Assembly: GCF_049933045.1 (NCBI RefSeq)
Contig: NZ_CP187926.1
Location: 1,674,001-1,738,000 of the forward strand
DNA from: Pseudocolwellia sp049933045
Lineage (GTDB): Bacteria > Pseudomonadota > Gammaproteobacteria > Enterobacterales > Alteromonadaceae
Reading direction: 5' to 3'
DNA: 64,000 bases
Part shown: piece by piece, positions 52,470 through 61,369 of the stretch
How the letters are laid out: the number at the start of each line of letters is the position of its first letter
Position numbering within the stretch: the first letter of the stretch is position 1
Notes under the pieces: model-generated
What the model was told of the DNA's origin: nothing
What the model saw: the letters and a program-made list of their open reading frames with translations, nothing else
The model's database searches: none
Made by a program: the position numbers and the translations under genes

Positions 52470-53084
52470 TTATATCTTCAACATACCTTCACTTTCAATA
52501 AAGTCGATAATGTCTTGTAAGCCCTGTTTGGTTTTCATGTTGCTAAAAACAAATGGTCTGTCGCCGCGCATTTTCTTAGTATCACGATCCATAACTTCTA
52601 AAGATGCACCAACAAGCTCTGCCACATCTATTTTATTAATGATAAGAAGATCGGACTTAGTTATACCTGGACCACCTTTACGCGGAATTTTATCACCCGC
52701 AGAAACATCGATAACATATAACGTTAGATCTGAAAGCTCAGGACTAAAGGTTGCACTTAAGTTATCACCACCACTCTCAACAAGAACAAAATCTAAGTTC
52801 GGGTGTAACGCATGTAAATCGTCTATTGCCGCTAAGTTCATCGAAGCATCTTCACGGATAGCCGTATGAGGGCAACCGCCGGTTTCAACGCCCATAATGC
52901 GATCTTCAGCTAGAGCATTATTACGCGTTAAAAACTCAGCATCTTCACGTGTGTATATATCGTTAGTCACTACTGCCATATCGTATTTGTCGCGCAGTGC
53001 GATACATAGCTCTCTTAATAAAGCTGTTTTACCTGAACCAACAGGTCCGCCAACGCCAATACGTAATACTTGTTTCTTTTTCAT
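52470..53084 (-). CDS. ureG: urease accessory GTPase UreG
   Basis: 204 residues. P-loop GVGGPVGSGKTALL, the metal-binding Cys-Pro-His in VETGGCPHTAIREDAS, and NKIDVAELVGA as guanine-specificity motif are all intact. UreG dimerises on nickel and GTP and, with UreD-UreF, delivers Ni to apo-urease. Usual length. Last recognised urease gene before the small membrane protein. Confidence 0.96.
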   Translation of the reverse strand: MKKKQVLRIGVGGPVGSGKTALLRELCIALRDKYDMAVVTNDIYTREDAEFLTRNNALAEDRIMGVETGGCPHTAIREDASMNLAAIDDLHALHPNLDFVLVESGGDNLSATFSPELSDLTLYVIDVSAGDKIPRKGGPGITKSDLLIINKIDVAELVGASLEVMDRDTKKMRGDRPFVFSNMKTKQGLQDIIDFIESEGMLKI

Positions 53085-53148
53085 AATATTCTCTTTTTAA
53101 ACTCTTGTTTATTTCACTCAATCTCAGCAAGCCTTTAGTGAAGACGAA

Positions 53149-53862
53149 CTAAGATCTAAATAATCGGGTGTATTGCGTTTCATGCCATGCACTTGCCATA
53201 GCTAAACGCGGTAAACTTGCGCCAATCTCTTCATCTTGCAAACTATTGGCGAGCTGAATAGACGCTTCTACTTTTTCGGTGATGTTGAATAATAAATTCT
53301 GTGCCTGAGTTTGACCTAAAGGAACAAGCTTGGTTGCCGCTGCAACTTGGTTATCAATATACGTCCAACAATAACCACTTTGGATCAGCATTAAATCTAA
53401 TTTAAATAACGAACCAATTAAAACAAAGGCACTGACAAAACTAATATCACTACCAATATTTTCAGCATCAATTAAGGCTTGGTATTGTTCTAAACCTTGC
53501 TGAATTTCGGGTGAATCTAATTGCTTTAATAATCGAATAAGTGCTTTACCCATTGCCACATCAGCAAGGTGTAATTCGTTACTTTCTCGACAGGCAATTA
53601 GGTGCTGATTCCATGTAATAAAAGCTGAGGTATCATTATTTAAAAGGGCTTTATATTGACGCTTAATTATTGCTAAATCTGTACGGGCAATTGACTGAGA
53701 TAAATTCAACTCAACCCAGTTTAAGGTTGAATCCGAATCACTAATCCAGCCCATTTCAACGGCATACTCTAAACCTTGTGAAAATGAGAATCCACCGACA
53801 GGCAAGTTAGCACTACACAGTTGTAATAGCCGATTAAATTGTAACGCGTTATGATTTATCAA
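53149..53862 (-). CDS. ureF: urease accessory protein UreF
   Basis: 237 residues, all-helical. LLQLCSANLPVGGFSFSQGLEYAVEMGWI is the signature UreF start, and the C-terminal SLPRLAMASAWHETQYTRLFRS contains the conserved terminal Arg region. Bridges UreD and UreG in the activation complex. Sits between ureE and ureG with gaps of about 65 bases. Confidence 0.95.
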   Translation of the reverse strand: MINHNALQFNRLLQLCSANLPVGGFSFSQGLEYAVEMGWISDSDSTLNWVELNLSQSIARTDLAIIKRQYKALLNNDTSAFITWNQHLIACRESNELHLADVAMGKALIRLLKQLDSPEIQQGLEQYQALIDAENIGSDISFVSAFVLIGSLFKLDLMLIQSGYCWTYIDNQVAAATKLVPLGQTQAQNLLFNITEKVEASIQLANSLQDEEIGASLPRLAMASAWHETQYTRLFRS

Positions 53863-53930
53863 AACGCACTCCCCTTACTACACGTTGATTTTATTATATT
53901 TAAATAGAAGTTAAACATATAACAACAAAT

Positions 53931-54428
53931 CTAATGTTCATGAGAGTGAGCATCAGAATCACCATGAGAATGGCTATGTGAATGTCCATGAGAATGACCT
54001 CCACTCTTACCATAAGCACCACTTTCAGGTTCAAAAACTGCTGGAGTACGGTTTATCTTCAAACCATAATTTTCAGCTAATTCTTCCAACACATAGTCAG
54101 GTTTAAATCGCACCCAAAGCTCACCGATTTGCAAAGACGTATGACGATTTCCTAAGTGATAACACACCTTACAAAATGACAACCAATCTGTTGCAACAGC
54201 AGTGGAAACTTCTTCCGCTTCACCCTTCACTTCAATCAATAAACCGCACTCAGTTTTGAGTACCTGACCGATCAATAATGGATGACCACGTTCAACAAAA
54301 ATCCCAACATCCTGACCTTTATCAGTTACACCTTTAATGCGCGCTTTTTTTCGCGTGTCTTGATCTAAGGTGATGGAATCAGAAATTTCATCGTGCGTGT
54401 GATCGAGTCTTTCATATACTTGTAACAT
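53931..54428 (-). CDS. ureE: urease nickel metallochaperone UreE
   Basis: 165 residues. An N-terminal peptide-binding domain, a ferredoxin-like metal domain with CYHLGNRH, and a His-rich C-terminus (nine His among the last 21 residues, with HSHGHSHSHSH) that can hold extra nickel. First gene after the IS200/IS605-type insertion, so its expression may depend on read-through from ureC and the transposase gene or on a new promoter. Confidence 0.95.
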   Translation of the reverse strand: MLQVYERLDHTHDEISDSITLDQDTRKKARIKGVTDKGQDVGIFVERGHPLLIGQVLKTECGLLIEVKGEAEEVSTAVATDWLSFCKVCYHLGNRHTSLQIGELWVRFKPDYVLEELAENYGLKINRTPAVFEPESGAYGKSGGHSHGHSHSHSHGDSDAHSHEH

Positions 54429-54505
54429 CTACATTCCTAATTTATTTCTAACTAAGCTTTTCTTTTGTACTAACCAATGGCAAAGAGTTTTATTATTATA
54501 AAATT

Positions 54506-55035
54506 CTCGGCCGCAAGCGACCGAGTTTCAAAACAAGTTCAGTTGATCGCTATTAATTTCTTTACCATCTAATTCGATTAACTGTTCTTGAACATATTTC
54601 CTGATAACTTCTTCTGTTGCGTTACCAATCGTTTCAACAAAAAAGCTTTGTGTCCATAATTTACCGCCCCAGAAATACTGCTTTTTAATTTCAGGATAAA
54701 TTCTAAAAAACTCACGAGCAGTTATACTTTTAATTATTTGCATAACATCGCTTGGCGACTGTTTAGGGATCCCTCTAATAACCATATGAATATGGTCACT
54801 CGGAATTTCTAACTCTACGATATCAATATCGTAGTCATATCCTACTTTTTGAATAATTGCTTTCATTGTTGAACGATAGGGTTCAATGAAGACTTTGTGT
54901 CGATACTTTGGTATCCACACAAAGTGGTACATTAATCTAAAGACATGATGTGTATTTCTTTGAAGTTCCATATGAAGAATAGCATTTACTGGGGTCCCCC
55001 CAGTATACACTATCCAGCACGGGGGCAAGCCCCCG
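54506..55035 (-). mobile_element. IS200/IS605-type element inserted between ureC and ureE
   Basis: The element encodes one Y1 transposase (tnpA, no tnpB). Subterminal hairpins flank the gene: CTCGGCCGCAAGCGACCGAG (54506-54525) just after the stop, and CGGGGGCAAGCCCCCG (55020-55035) upstream. Both share the layout CGGnnGCAAGCnnCCG, as expected for matching left and right ends. A second hairpin, ACTGGGG/CCCCAGT (54988-55004), lies before the start codon. No inverted repeats or target duplication are expected in this family. Exact ends not fixed. Confidence 0.75.
54528..54971 (-). CDS. tnpA: IS200/IS605 family Y1 transposase
   Basis: About 147 residues from ATG 54971 (MELQRNTHHVFRLMYHFVW), chosen over the 57 bases longer frame because IS200-family TnpA proteins begin at this point and the upstream part overlaps the end hairpin. 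The HUH metal motif is SDHIHMVIRG, and the catalytic Tyr is in IRKYVQEQ near the C-terminus. It cuts and rejoins single-stranded DNA during replication. The gene looks intact, so the element may be active. Confidence 0.9.
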   Translation of the reverse strand: MELQRNTHHVFRLMYHFVWIPKYRHKVFIEPYRSTMKAIIQKVGYDYDIDIVELEIPSDHIHMVIRGIPKQSPSDVMQIIKSITAREFFRIYPEIKKQYFWGGKLWTQSFFVETIGNATEEVIRKYVQEQLIELDGKEINSDQLNLF

Positions 55036-55151
55036 AGATTTACGCTTCGCTAGTTAAAAACGATAACAATGCCTCTATTAACTTTCCTTCACCAATGGTA
55101 ACTAGTTTTGATTATTACAAAGCCGTCGAGTTTTTAATGTTGGGAGCATAG
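55036..55151 (+). pseudogene. possible C-terminal coding remnant on the opposite strand
   Basis: The plus-strand frame after the element reads EIYASLVKNDNNASINFPSP, then MVTSFDYYKAVEFLMLGA and a stop. The composition is protein-like rather than random, and its 5' end stops at the hairpin of the insertion element, as if the element truncated a gene or brought this tail along. I do not recognise the family. It could also be a chance frame. Confidence 0.25.
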
Positions 55152-55216
55152 TTTACCTATGTGACTAATATTAAAGACGATGACAATACCGTAATAATCA
55201 AAAATAGGATCCATTT

Positions 55217-56920
55217 TTAAAACAGCGTATAACGTTGGGCTAGAGGCAATATAGATGCCGGTTCGCATGTTAATAATTCCCCATTCGCCCTCACCTCATA
55301 AGTCTGTGCATCTACTTCTATCTTTGGCTGCCAGCTATTATGAATCATATCGTCTTTACCAATATTTCGAGTATTCTTACAAACCCCAACCATACGTGTC
55401 ATACCTACTTTTTCAGGTACACCTTTATCTACCGCTGCTTGCGATAAAAAGGTCATCGATATCTTAGCTGTCGCTAAACCATACGAACCAAACATAGGAC
55501 GGTAATACACGGGCTGCGGTGTAGGAATTGATGCATTAGCATCTCCCATTGGCGCTGCAGCAATAAAACCTGACTTGATGATCATTGCGGGTTTGATACC
55601 AAAAAATGCAGGTTTCCATAATACGATATCGGCTAGCTTACCTACTTCGATCGATCCTACTTCATGGCTAACACCATGGCTTATTGCAGGGTTAATGGTG
55701 TATTTAGCGATGTAACGCTTGATACGGAAGTTATCGTTACGCTCAGTATCGGGTGCTAAAGGTCCACGTTGTTGCTTATTTTTATGGGCTGTTTGCCAAG
55801 TACGTGTGATCATTTCACCAACACGCCCCATGGCTTGCGAGTCTGACGAAATCATACTGATAGCGCCTAAGTCATGCATTACATCTTCTGCGGCAATACT
55901 TTCTTTACGAATACGCGAATCAGCAAAGGCAACATCTTCTGGAATATTAGGATCTAGATGATGGCATACCATGAGCATATCTAAATGTTCATCTATGGTG
56001 TTGATAGTGTACGGACGCGTTGGATTGGTTGAAGACGGTAAAACATTCGGTTCACCACAAGCTTTAATAATGTCGGGGGAATGTCCACCGCCAGCACCTT
56101 CTGTGTGATAAGTGTGAATGGTTCTGCCTTTGAAAGCGCCGATAGTGTCTTCTACAAAGCCTGATTCGTTTAAGGTGTCGGTATGAATAGCCACTTGCAC
56201 ATCGTATCTTTCTGCAACCGTTAAACAGTTATCAATAGCGGCTGGTGTTGTGCCCCAATCTTCATGAAGTTTTAAACCACATACGCCTGCTTCAATTTGC
56301 TCTTCAATGGCTAGCGGTAAACTTGCGTTCCCTTTACCTAAGAAGCCAAAGTTCATGGGAAAGTCGTTTGTTGCTTGTAGCATTTTATGAATATACCAAG
56401 GACCTGGTGTACACGTTGTTGCGTTTGTACCTGTTGCAGGCCCTGTCCCACCGCCTATCATAGTGGTTACGCCAGACATTAAGGCTTCATCAATTTGTTG
56501 CGGACAAATGAAATGAATATGCGCGTCTATGCCGCCAGCTGTTAATATTTGACCTTCGCCAGCAATAACTTCAGTGCCAGGACCTACTTCAATATCAATA
56601 TTGTCTTGAATGTCTGGATTGCCCGCTTTACCAATGATGGCAATACGACCATCTTTAACGCCCACATCAGCTTTAACTATGCCCCAATGATCAACAATCA
56701 GTGCGTTGGTAATAACAAGATCGACTGTTTCGTAACAAGACGCTTGGCTTTGTCCCATTCCATCTCGAATAACCTTACCACCACCAAATTTAACTTCTTC
56801 ACCGTATTCGGTGTAATCTTTTTCAACTTCTAGCCACAAGTCAGTATCGGCTAAACGAACTCGGTCACCAACGGTTGGACCAAACATGTGAGCATATGAA
56901 TGTTTATCAATAGTTGCCAT
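55217..56920 (-). CDS. ureC: urease alpha subunit UreC
   Basis: 567 residues from ATG 56920, chosen because GGGAGA precedes it and homologues start near MATIDKHSYAHMFGPTVGDR; an 18-codon longer frame runs into ureB. Nickel ligands and catalytic residues are present: HIHFICPQ, the carbamylated Lys in GLKLHEDWG, AIHTDTLNE, HTEGAGGGH, the flap CHHLD and SSDSQAMGR. Hydrolyses urea to ammonia and carbamate. Directly follows ureB (1-base gap). Confidence 0.97.
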   Translation of the reverse strand: MATIDKHSYAHMFGPTVGDRVRLADTDLWLEVEKDYTEYGEEVKFGGGKVIRDGMGQSQASCYETVDLVITNALIVDHWGIVKADVGVKDGRIAIIGKAGNPDIQDNIDIEVGPGTEVIAGEGQILTAGGIDAHIHFICPQQIDEALMSGVTTMIGGGTGPATGTNATTCTPGPWYIHKMLQATNDFPMNFGFLGKGNASLPLAIEEQIEAGVCGLKLHEDWGTTPAAIDNCLTVAERYDVQVAIHTDTLNESGFVEDTIGAFKGRTIHTYHTEGAGGGHSPDIIKACGEPNVLPSSTNPTRPYTINTIDEHLDMLMVCHHLDPNIPEDVAFADSRIRKESIAAEDVMHDLGAISMISSDSQAMGRVGEMITRTWQTAHKNKQQRGPLAPDTERNDNFRIKRYIAKYTINPAISHGVSHEVGSIEVGKLADIVLWKPAFFGIKPAMIIKSGFIAAAPMGDANASIPTPQPVYYRPMFGSYGLATAKISMTFLSQAAVDKGVPEKVGMTRMVGVCKNTRNIGKDDMIHNSWQPKIEVDAQTYEVRANGELLTCEPASILPLAQRYTLF

Positions 56921-56921
56921 T

Positions 56922-57263
56922 TTATAAATCTCCCTGCACTTCAGCTCTAAAGCCAAATACTCTGCGTTTACCACGATAAGCGATTAAGGTGACTTCGCGC
57001 TCTTGTCCTGGTTCAAAACGTACTGCGGTGCCTGAAGTAATATCGAGGCGATAGCCTTTAGTTAGTTCACGGTCAAACGTTAACGCTGGATTCACTTCAT
57101 AAAAGTGATAGTGAGATCCTATTTGAATAGGACGATCGCCTGAATTGGCAACAGTCACTTTAAGTTGTTCGCGACCCACATTAAGCTCGCGATTACCGCT
57201 ATCTGTTTTTATTTCGCCAGGAATTAATCTGCCTGATGTATTGATAGGTGAAGATGAAGACAT
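56922..57263 (-). CDS. ureB: urease beta subunit UreB
   Basis: 113 residues, beta-rich. LIPGEIKTDSG, GDRPIQIGSHYHFYEVNPAL and YRLDITSGTAVRFEPG are characteristic. Structural subunit of the (alpha-beta-gamma)3 enzyme. Lies between ureA and ureC; its stop is 1 base before the ureC ATG. Confidence 0.96.
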   Translation of the reverse strand: MSSSSPINTSGRLIPGEIKTDSGNRELNVGREQLKVTVANSGDRPIQIGSHYHFYEVNPALTFDRELTKGYRLDITSGTAVRFEPGQEREVTLIAYRGKRRVFGFRAEVQGDL

Positions 57264-57274
57264 TTGATGCTCCT

Positions 57275-57577
57275 TTACACGATAGGGTTATGAACCGTTA
57301 CAAGCTTAGTTCCATCAGGAAACGTTGCTTCTACTTGTACTTCAGATAAAAGCTCAGGAATACCTTCCATTACTTGATCGCGACTTAGTAGTGTTCTGCC
57401 GTAATCCATCATTTGTGCAACAGTTTTACCATCACGTGCGCCTTCCATAATTTCCATAGAAATATACGCCATTGATTCAGGATAGTTGAGCTTAACGCCA
57501 CGATTTAAACGACGTTCGGCTAATAACGCTGCGGTAAATAAAAGTAGTTTGTCTTTTTCTCTAGGTAATAAATCCAT
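57275..57577 (-). CDS. ureA: urease gamma subunit UreA
   Basis: 100 residues. MDLLPREKDKLLLFTAALLA and RLNRGVKLNYPE, GARDGKTV and VPELLSEVQVEATFPDGTKL-like segments match UreA throughout. The separate ureA and ureB genes show the common bacterial three-subunit urease layout. Confidence 0.96.
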   Translation of the reverse strand: MDLLPREKDKLLLFTAALLAERRLNRGVKLNYPESMAYISMEIMEGARDGKTVAQMMDYGRTLLSRDQVMEGIPELLSEVQVEATFPDGTKLVTVHNPIV

Positions 57578-57651
57578 ATGTTTCTCTTAGACTTTAATAG
57601 GCTTTTTAATAAAAGTAAGTTACAAGGTCAGTAAAGCTGATCTTATAAAAA

Positions 57652-58563
57652 TTAAGTATGCCAAATTCTAGGTTCAATGGCTGACGCCTCGATAATAAGA
57701 GGACGTAAATGCTGCCATAACTTTATAAATAAGTGTTTACATTGATGCGCTTGCTCGCCTAAATATCGAATAACAAACAAACCTCTAATATCGGTAATAC
57801 TAATCAACTCTTGGGCATTTTCAATATCAATAATGTCACGCAATGCTTCAATAATTTGTTTACGTTGTTTTAGCTCGTTTAATTGTAAAGGCGCATAAAC
57901 TAGGAATGTACCAAATACGGGGTTACTAGCTAAACCAGCCATATGATGAAGTAACTGGTTCTTAGGTGAGATTTCTATACGGTCGTGATAAATAAGCGTA
58001 TCACCACAATACAAACGGTTAAGCTGAGTGTATTGGCCTTTATTGAAATATTGATCTGAACTCGGTAAACCTAAACACGTAATATCCCAACCAAAGTAAA
58101 TACTATTGTCACTCATATGCACATCAACAGTATTAAAACCGTCAGCACCTTCGTATACGATAGTTTCTTGTGGGAAGTTTTCAACTATAGCTTCATTAGC
58201 TAAATGTAATGAAGTAATTTGCGTTTGTTTAGTTTCACCGATTGATAAGTCTTCGCGAGCACGATAAAAGCGGTTAGCACCAGGTGTGGTCACTAAAACA
58301 TGAGCTTGCTCTTCAATGTTTATTTCAACATTAAGCTCGTCACCCGAGACGATACCTGCAGGTGGATGTAGCAAGTATATATGGGCGCATTCTTGCCCTT
58401 CTGGGTAAAAAGCTTTTTGAACCGATAAAGGTCCTTTGCGCGATGTTGTTTTTAGTTGAGTTCCGTAGGCATTGTGACTAAACGTTAACGCTAATTTAGC
58501 CAACCATTGCCTAGGTTCAACTTTATTTGTTTCTTTTATAATCATTCGAGGCTTATTATTCAC
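57652..58563 (-). CDS. ureD: urease accessory protein UreD (UreH)
   Basis: 303 residues. LHPPAGIVSGDELNVEINIE, TTPGANRFYRA and ETIVYEGADGFN are UreD hallmarks; beta-rich scaffold that with UreF and UreG loads nickel into apo-urease. It lies 15 bases after urtE and 74 before ureA, so the transporter and enzyme genes are one transcription unit or closely linked ones. Confidence 0.93.
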   Translation of the reverse strand: MNNKPRMIIKETNKVEPRQWLAKLALTFSHNAYGTQLKTTSRKGPLSVQKAFYPEGQECAHIYLLHPPAGIVSGDELNVEINIEEQAHVLVTTPGANRFYRAREDLSIGETKQTQITSLHLANEAIVENFPQETIVYEGADGFNTVDVHMSDNSIYFGWDITCLGLPSSDQYFNKGQYTQLNRLYCGDTLIYHDRIEISPKNQLLHHMAGLASNPVFGTFLVYAPLQLNELKQRKQIIEALRDIIDIENAQELISITDIRGLFVIRYLGEQAHQCKHLFIKLWQHLRPLIIEASAIEPRIWHT

Positions 58564-58578
58564 ATATTTTTCATACTG

Positions 58579-59274
58579 TTACACAGATAAATACTTACTC
58601 ACTAACTCATCCGTTAACTCTACCATTTCACCCGACGCAATAACATTGCCTTTTTCCATTAAATGGAATTCTTCGCCTACTGCGCGAGCAAAAGGTAATT
58701 TCTGTTCAACTAAGACAATAGTCATACCGTGTTCTTTGTTTAGTTTAAGTAGAACATCACGAATAAGTTGTACAATATTGGGTTGAATACCTTCGTTGGG
58801 CTCATCAAGGATCAAAATGTCAGGGTTAAGTACTAACGCCCTACCGATGGCTAATTGTTGTTGCTGACCACCTGATAAATCTCCACCTCTACGATGTAAC
58901 ATTTCTTTAAGTACAGGAAATAGCGTAAATATATGATCAGGGATAGTTTTACTTTTTTGACGTTTACAATTTAAGCTCAGCTTTAGGTTCTCTTCCACGG
59001 TAAGTTGAGGAAAAATATCACGTCCTTGTGGTACATAACCTACCCCGATTTCAGGTCGTGTTTCCACGCCTTTTTTAACCACATCAACATCGTTGATGAT
59101 CAAGCTCCCCGAACTAATAGGCAATAAGCCCATAATAGACTTAAGTAAAGTTGTTTTACCTACGCCGTTACGACCCATAATACAGGTGCGAGATCCTTTT
59201 TTAATTTTAAGGTTTAAATCCCACAGTATTTGCGTACCGCCATATTGTTGATTAACAGAGGTTAACTCGATCAT
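58579..59274 (-). CDS. urtE: urea ABC transporter ATPase UrtE
   Basis: 231 residues. Walker A GRNGVGKTTLLKSIMG, signature LSGGQQQQLAIGRAL, Walker B ILILDEPNEGIQP: the NEGIQP variant is characteristic of UrtE within the LivF-like group. One of two ATPases of the urea importer, cytosolic face. Overlaps urtD by 4 bases. Confidence 0.93.
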   Translation of the reverse strand: MIELTSVNQQYGGTQILWDLNLKIKKGSRTCIMGRNGVGKTTLLKSIMGLLPISSGSLIINDVDVVKKGVETRPEIGVGYVPQGRDIFPQLTVEENLKLSLNCKRQKSKTIPDHIFTLFPVLKEMLHRRGGDLSGGQQQQLAIGRALVLNPDILILDEPNEGIQPNIVQLIRDVLLKLNKEHGMTIVLVEQKLPFARAVGEEFHLMEKGNVIASGEMVELTDELVSKYLSV

Positions 59275-60140
59275 ACTGTTTGCTCCTGCGCTTTATTCAT
59301 TGCTACTTCAATATCGTCTGAACCATTTGCGTTACCGTCGTCTTCACCTAAGTAAACTTGAATAACATCTTTATTTGATTGGATTTCTGACATAGTGCCT
59401 TCTGCCAATACCGAACCTTGATGTAATACCGTAACTTGCTTAGCGATTGAACGAACAAATGCCATGTCATGCTCTACCACGACAACTGAATGCTTACCTG
59501 CTAGTGATGTTAACAATTCAGCTGTACGTTCAGTTTCTTGTCCTGTCATCCCTGCTACAGGTTCATCTACAAGTAATACTCGTGGTTCAGCCGCTAAAAG
59601 CATGCCTATTTCTAACCACTGTTTTTGTCCGTGGGATAAACGACCTGCTGGGTAGTAACATTCTTGTGTTAACCCTATGGTAGAAAGTATTTCAGCAATA
59701 CGGTCTTTTTGCTCTCCGCTAAGTTTGTGAAAGAGTGATGTCCAAATACCTTTGTCGCCAGCTAAACTTAACTCGATATTTTCAAATACAGATAACTCTT
59801 CAAACACCGTTGGCTTTTGAAATTTACGTCCGATACCTGCTCTGGCGATTTCAGCTTCACTTAATTGTAATAAATCGACTTGCTGACCAAAACTTACCGT
59901 ACCTTTATCAGGACGCGTTTTACCGGTAATAACATCCATTAAGGTGGTTTTACCTGCACCGTTAGCACCAATTAAACAACGTAATTCACCATCGTTTATG
60001 TAAAGGTTCAAATCGTTTAGGGCTTTAAAGCCATCAAAACTAACACTCACGTCTTCAACATATAAAATAACGCCATGTCGTGTATCTGGTTTAATGTTTT
60101 CGTCTGCTAATAAAGGCGAACCACTTTTATCGACTATCAT
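59271..60140 (-). CDS. urtD: urea ABC transporter ATPase UrtD
   Basis: 289 residues. Walker A GANGAGKTTLMDVITGKTRP, DKGTVSFG, signature LSHGQKQWLEIGMLL and Walker B VLLVDEPVAGMT fit UrtD/LivG-type ATPases. N- and C-terminal extensions are polar. Overlaps both urtC and urtE by 4 bases. Confidence 0.93.
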   Translation of the reverse strand: MIVDKSGSPLLADENIKPDTRHGVILYVEDVSVSFDGFKALNDLNLYINDGELRCLIGANGAGKTTLMDVITGKTRPDKGTVSFGQQVDLLQLSEAEIARAGIGRKFQKPTVFEELSVFENIELSLAGDKGIWTSLFHKLSGEQKDRIAEILSTIGLTQECYYPAGRLSHGQKQWLEIGMLLAAEPRVLLVDEPVAGMTGQETERTAELLTSLAGKHSVVVVEHDMAFVRSIAKQVTVLHQGSVLAEGTMSEIQSNKDVIQVYLGEDDGNANGSDDIEVAMNKAQEQTV

Positions 60141-61369
60141 GATTGAACCTCCGTTTTAGCAATGTCGGTACTGCTATTATTTTTACTATCCGTACCTTTG
60201 CTGTTGGCGCTATCATCTTCGTTATCTTTTTTACTTAATAAATGTGGTAACAAACCAGCAATACCTTTTGGAAGATACAAAGTAACTAATACAAATAAAC
60301 CACCTAAAGCGAACAACCATGCTTCTGGCATAATCGCCGTAAAACGAGTTTTAGCGTAACTTACAACTACTGCACCAATTAACGCGCCGTATAATGTTCC
60401 TCTACCGCCAATTGCAACCCATACCACCATTTCAATTGAATTAAGTGGTGAGAATTCGCCTGGATTAATAATACCGACTTGCGGCACATACAAAGCGCCA
60501 GCAACACCCGCTAACATAGCTGAAACGATATAAATCCAAAGTTTGTAATGTTCTGGTTTAAAGCCAACGAAACGAACACGTGATTCTGCATCTCGAATAG
60601 CTGTCACTACTCGACCCATTTTAGATTTAACAATGTAATCACTGATAGCGTAACCGATAGCTAAAGCAATCGCCGTAGCAACAAATAAACCGAGTTTGGT
60701 TGATGGTTCTTGTAATGAGAAACCTAGTATTTCTTTAAAATCCGTTAAGCCGTTATTACCACCAAAGCCCATTTCGTTACGGAAAAACGCCAGCATTAAC
60801 GCGTAAGTTACCGCTTGCGTCATAATCGATAGGTAAACACCACTTACACGAGAACGAAACGCTAAAGAACCAAATACATAAGCTAATAAACCTGGGCCGA
60901 TAAACACCATAGCGATCATCCAAATAACGCTATCTGATCCCGCCCAATACCAAGGTAGTTCAGTTAAGTTTAAAAACACCATAAAGTCAGGTAAATCTGG
61001 ATTCCCGTATACACCTCGGTCGCCAATTTGACGCATTAAGTACATACCCATAGCGTAGCCACCTAGCGCAAAGAATGCCCCGTGACCTAAGCTAAGTATT
61101 CCGCAATATCCCCATACTAAATCTACAGCGAGAGCGAGTAAGGCATAACATAAGTATTTACCAAATAAGCTAACTGTGTAGTCGCTTACGTGAAAGAAAG
61201 ATCCTTCAGCAAAAGCGATATTACAAAAAGTGACGTAAAACGCTGATATCAATAGAAAGCCAATAACTACACGTAAACTACCAAGCTTTGCTAGCTTATC
61301 TGTGATTGTTGTTATACCCAGTTGTTGCGATATATTTGTTGAGTGAGTTGAGTTTGTTGAAATAGTCAT
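60137..61369 (-). CDS. urtC: urea ABC transporter permease UrtC
   Basis: 410 residues, about ten membrane helices. LVWGYCGILSLGHGAFFALGGYAMGMYLMRQ and the EAA-like PEHYKLWIYIVSAMLAGVAGALYV segment are typical of UrtC/LivM permeases. Polar Ser/Asn/Thr-rich C-terminal tail. Pairs with UrtB in the inner membrane. Its ATG overlaps the urtB stop by 1 base. Confidence 0.93.
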   Translation of the reverse strand: MTISTNSTHSTNISQQLGITTITDKLAKLGSLRVVIGFLLISAFYVTFCNIAFAEGSFFHVSDYTVSLFGKYLCYALLALAVDLVWGYCGILSLGHGAFFALGGYAMGMYLMRQIGDRGVYGNPDLPDFMVFLNLTELPWYWAGSDSVIWMIAMVFIGPGLLAYVFGSLAFRSRVSGVYLSIMTQAVTYALMLAFFRNEMGFGGNNGLTDFKEILGFSLQEPSTKLGLFVATAIALAIGYAISDYIVKSKMGRVVTAIRDAESRVRFVGFKPEHYKLWIYIVSAMLAGVAGALYVPQVGIINPGEFSPLNSIEMVVWVAIGGRGTLYGALIGAVVVSYAKTRFTAIMPEAWLFALGGLFVLVTLYLPKGIAGLLPHLLSKKDNEDDSANSKGTDSKNNSSTDIAKTEVQS

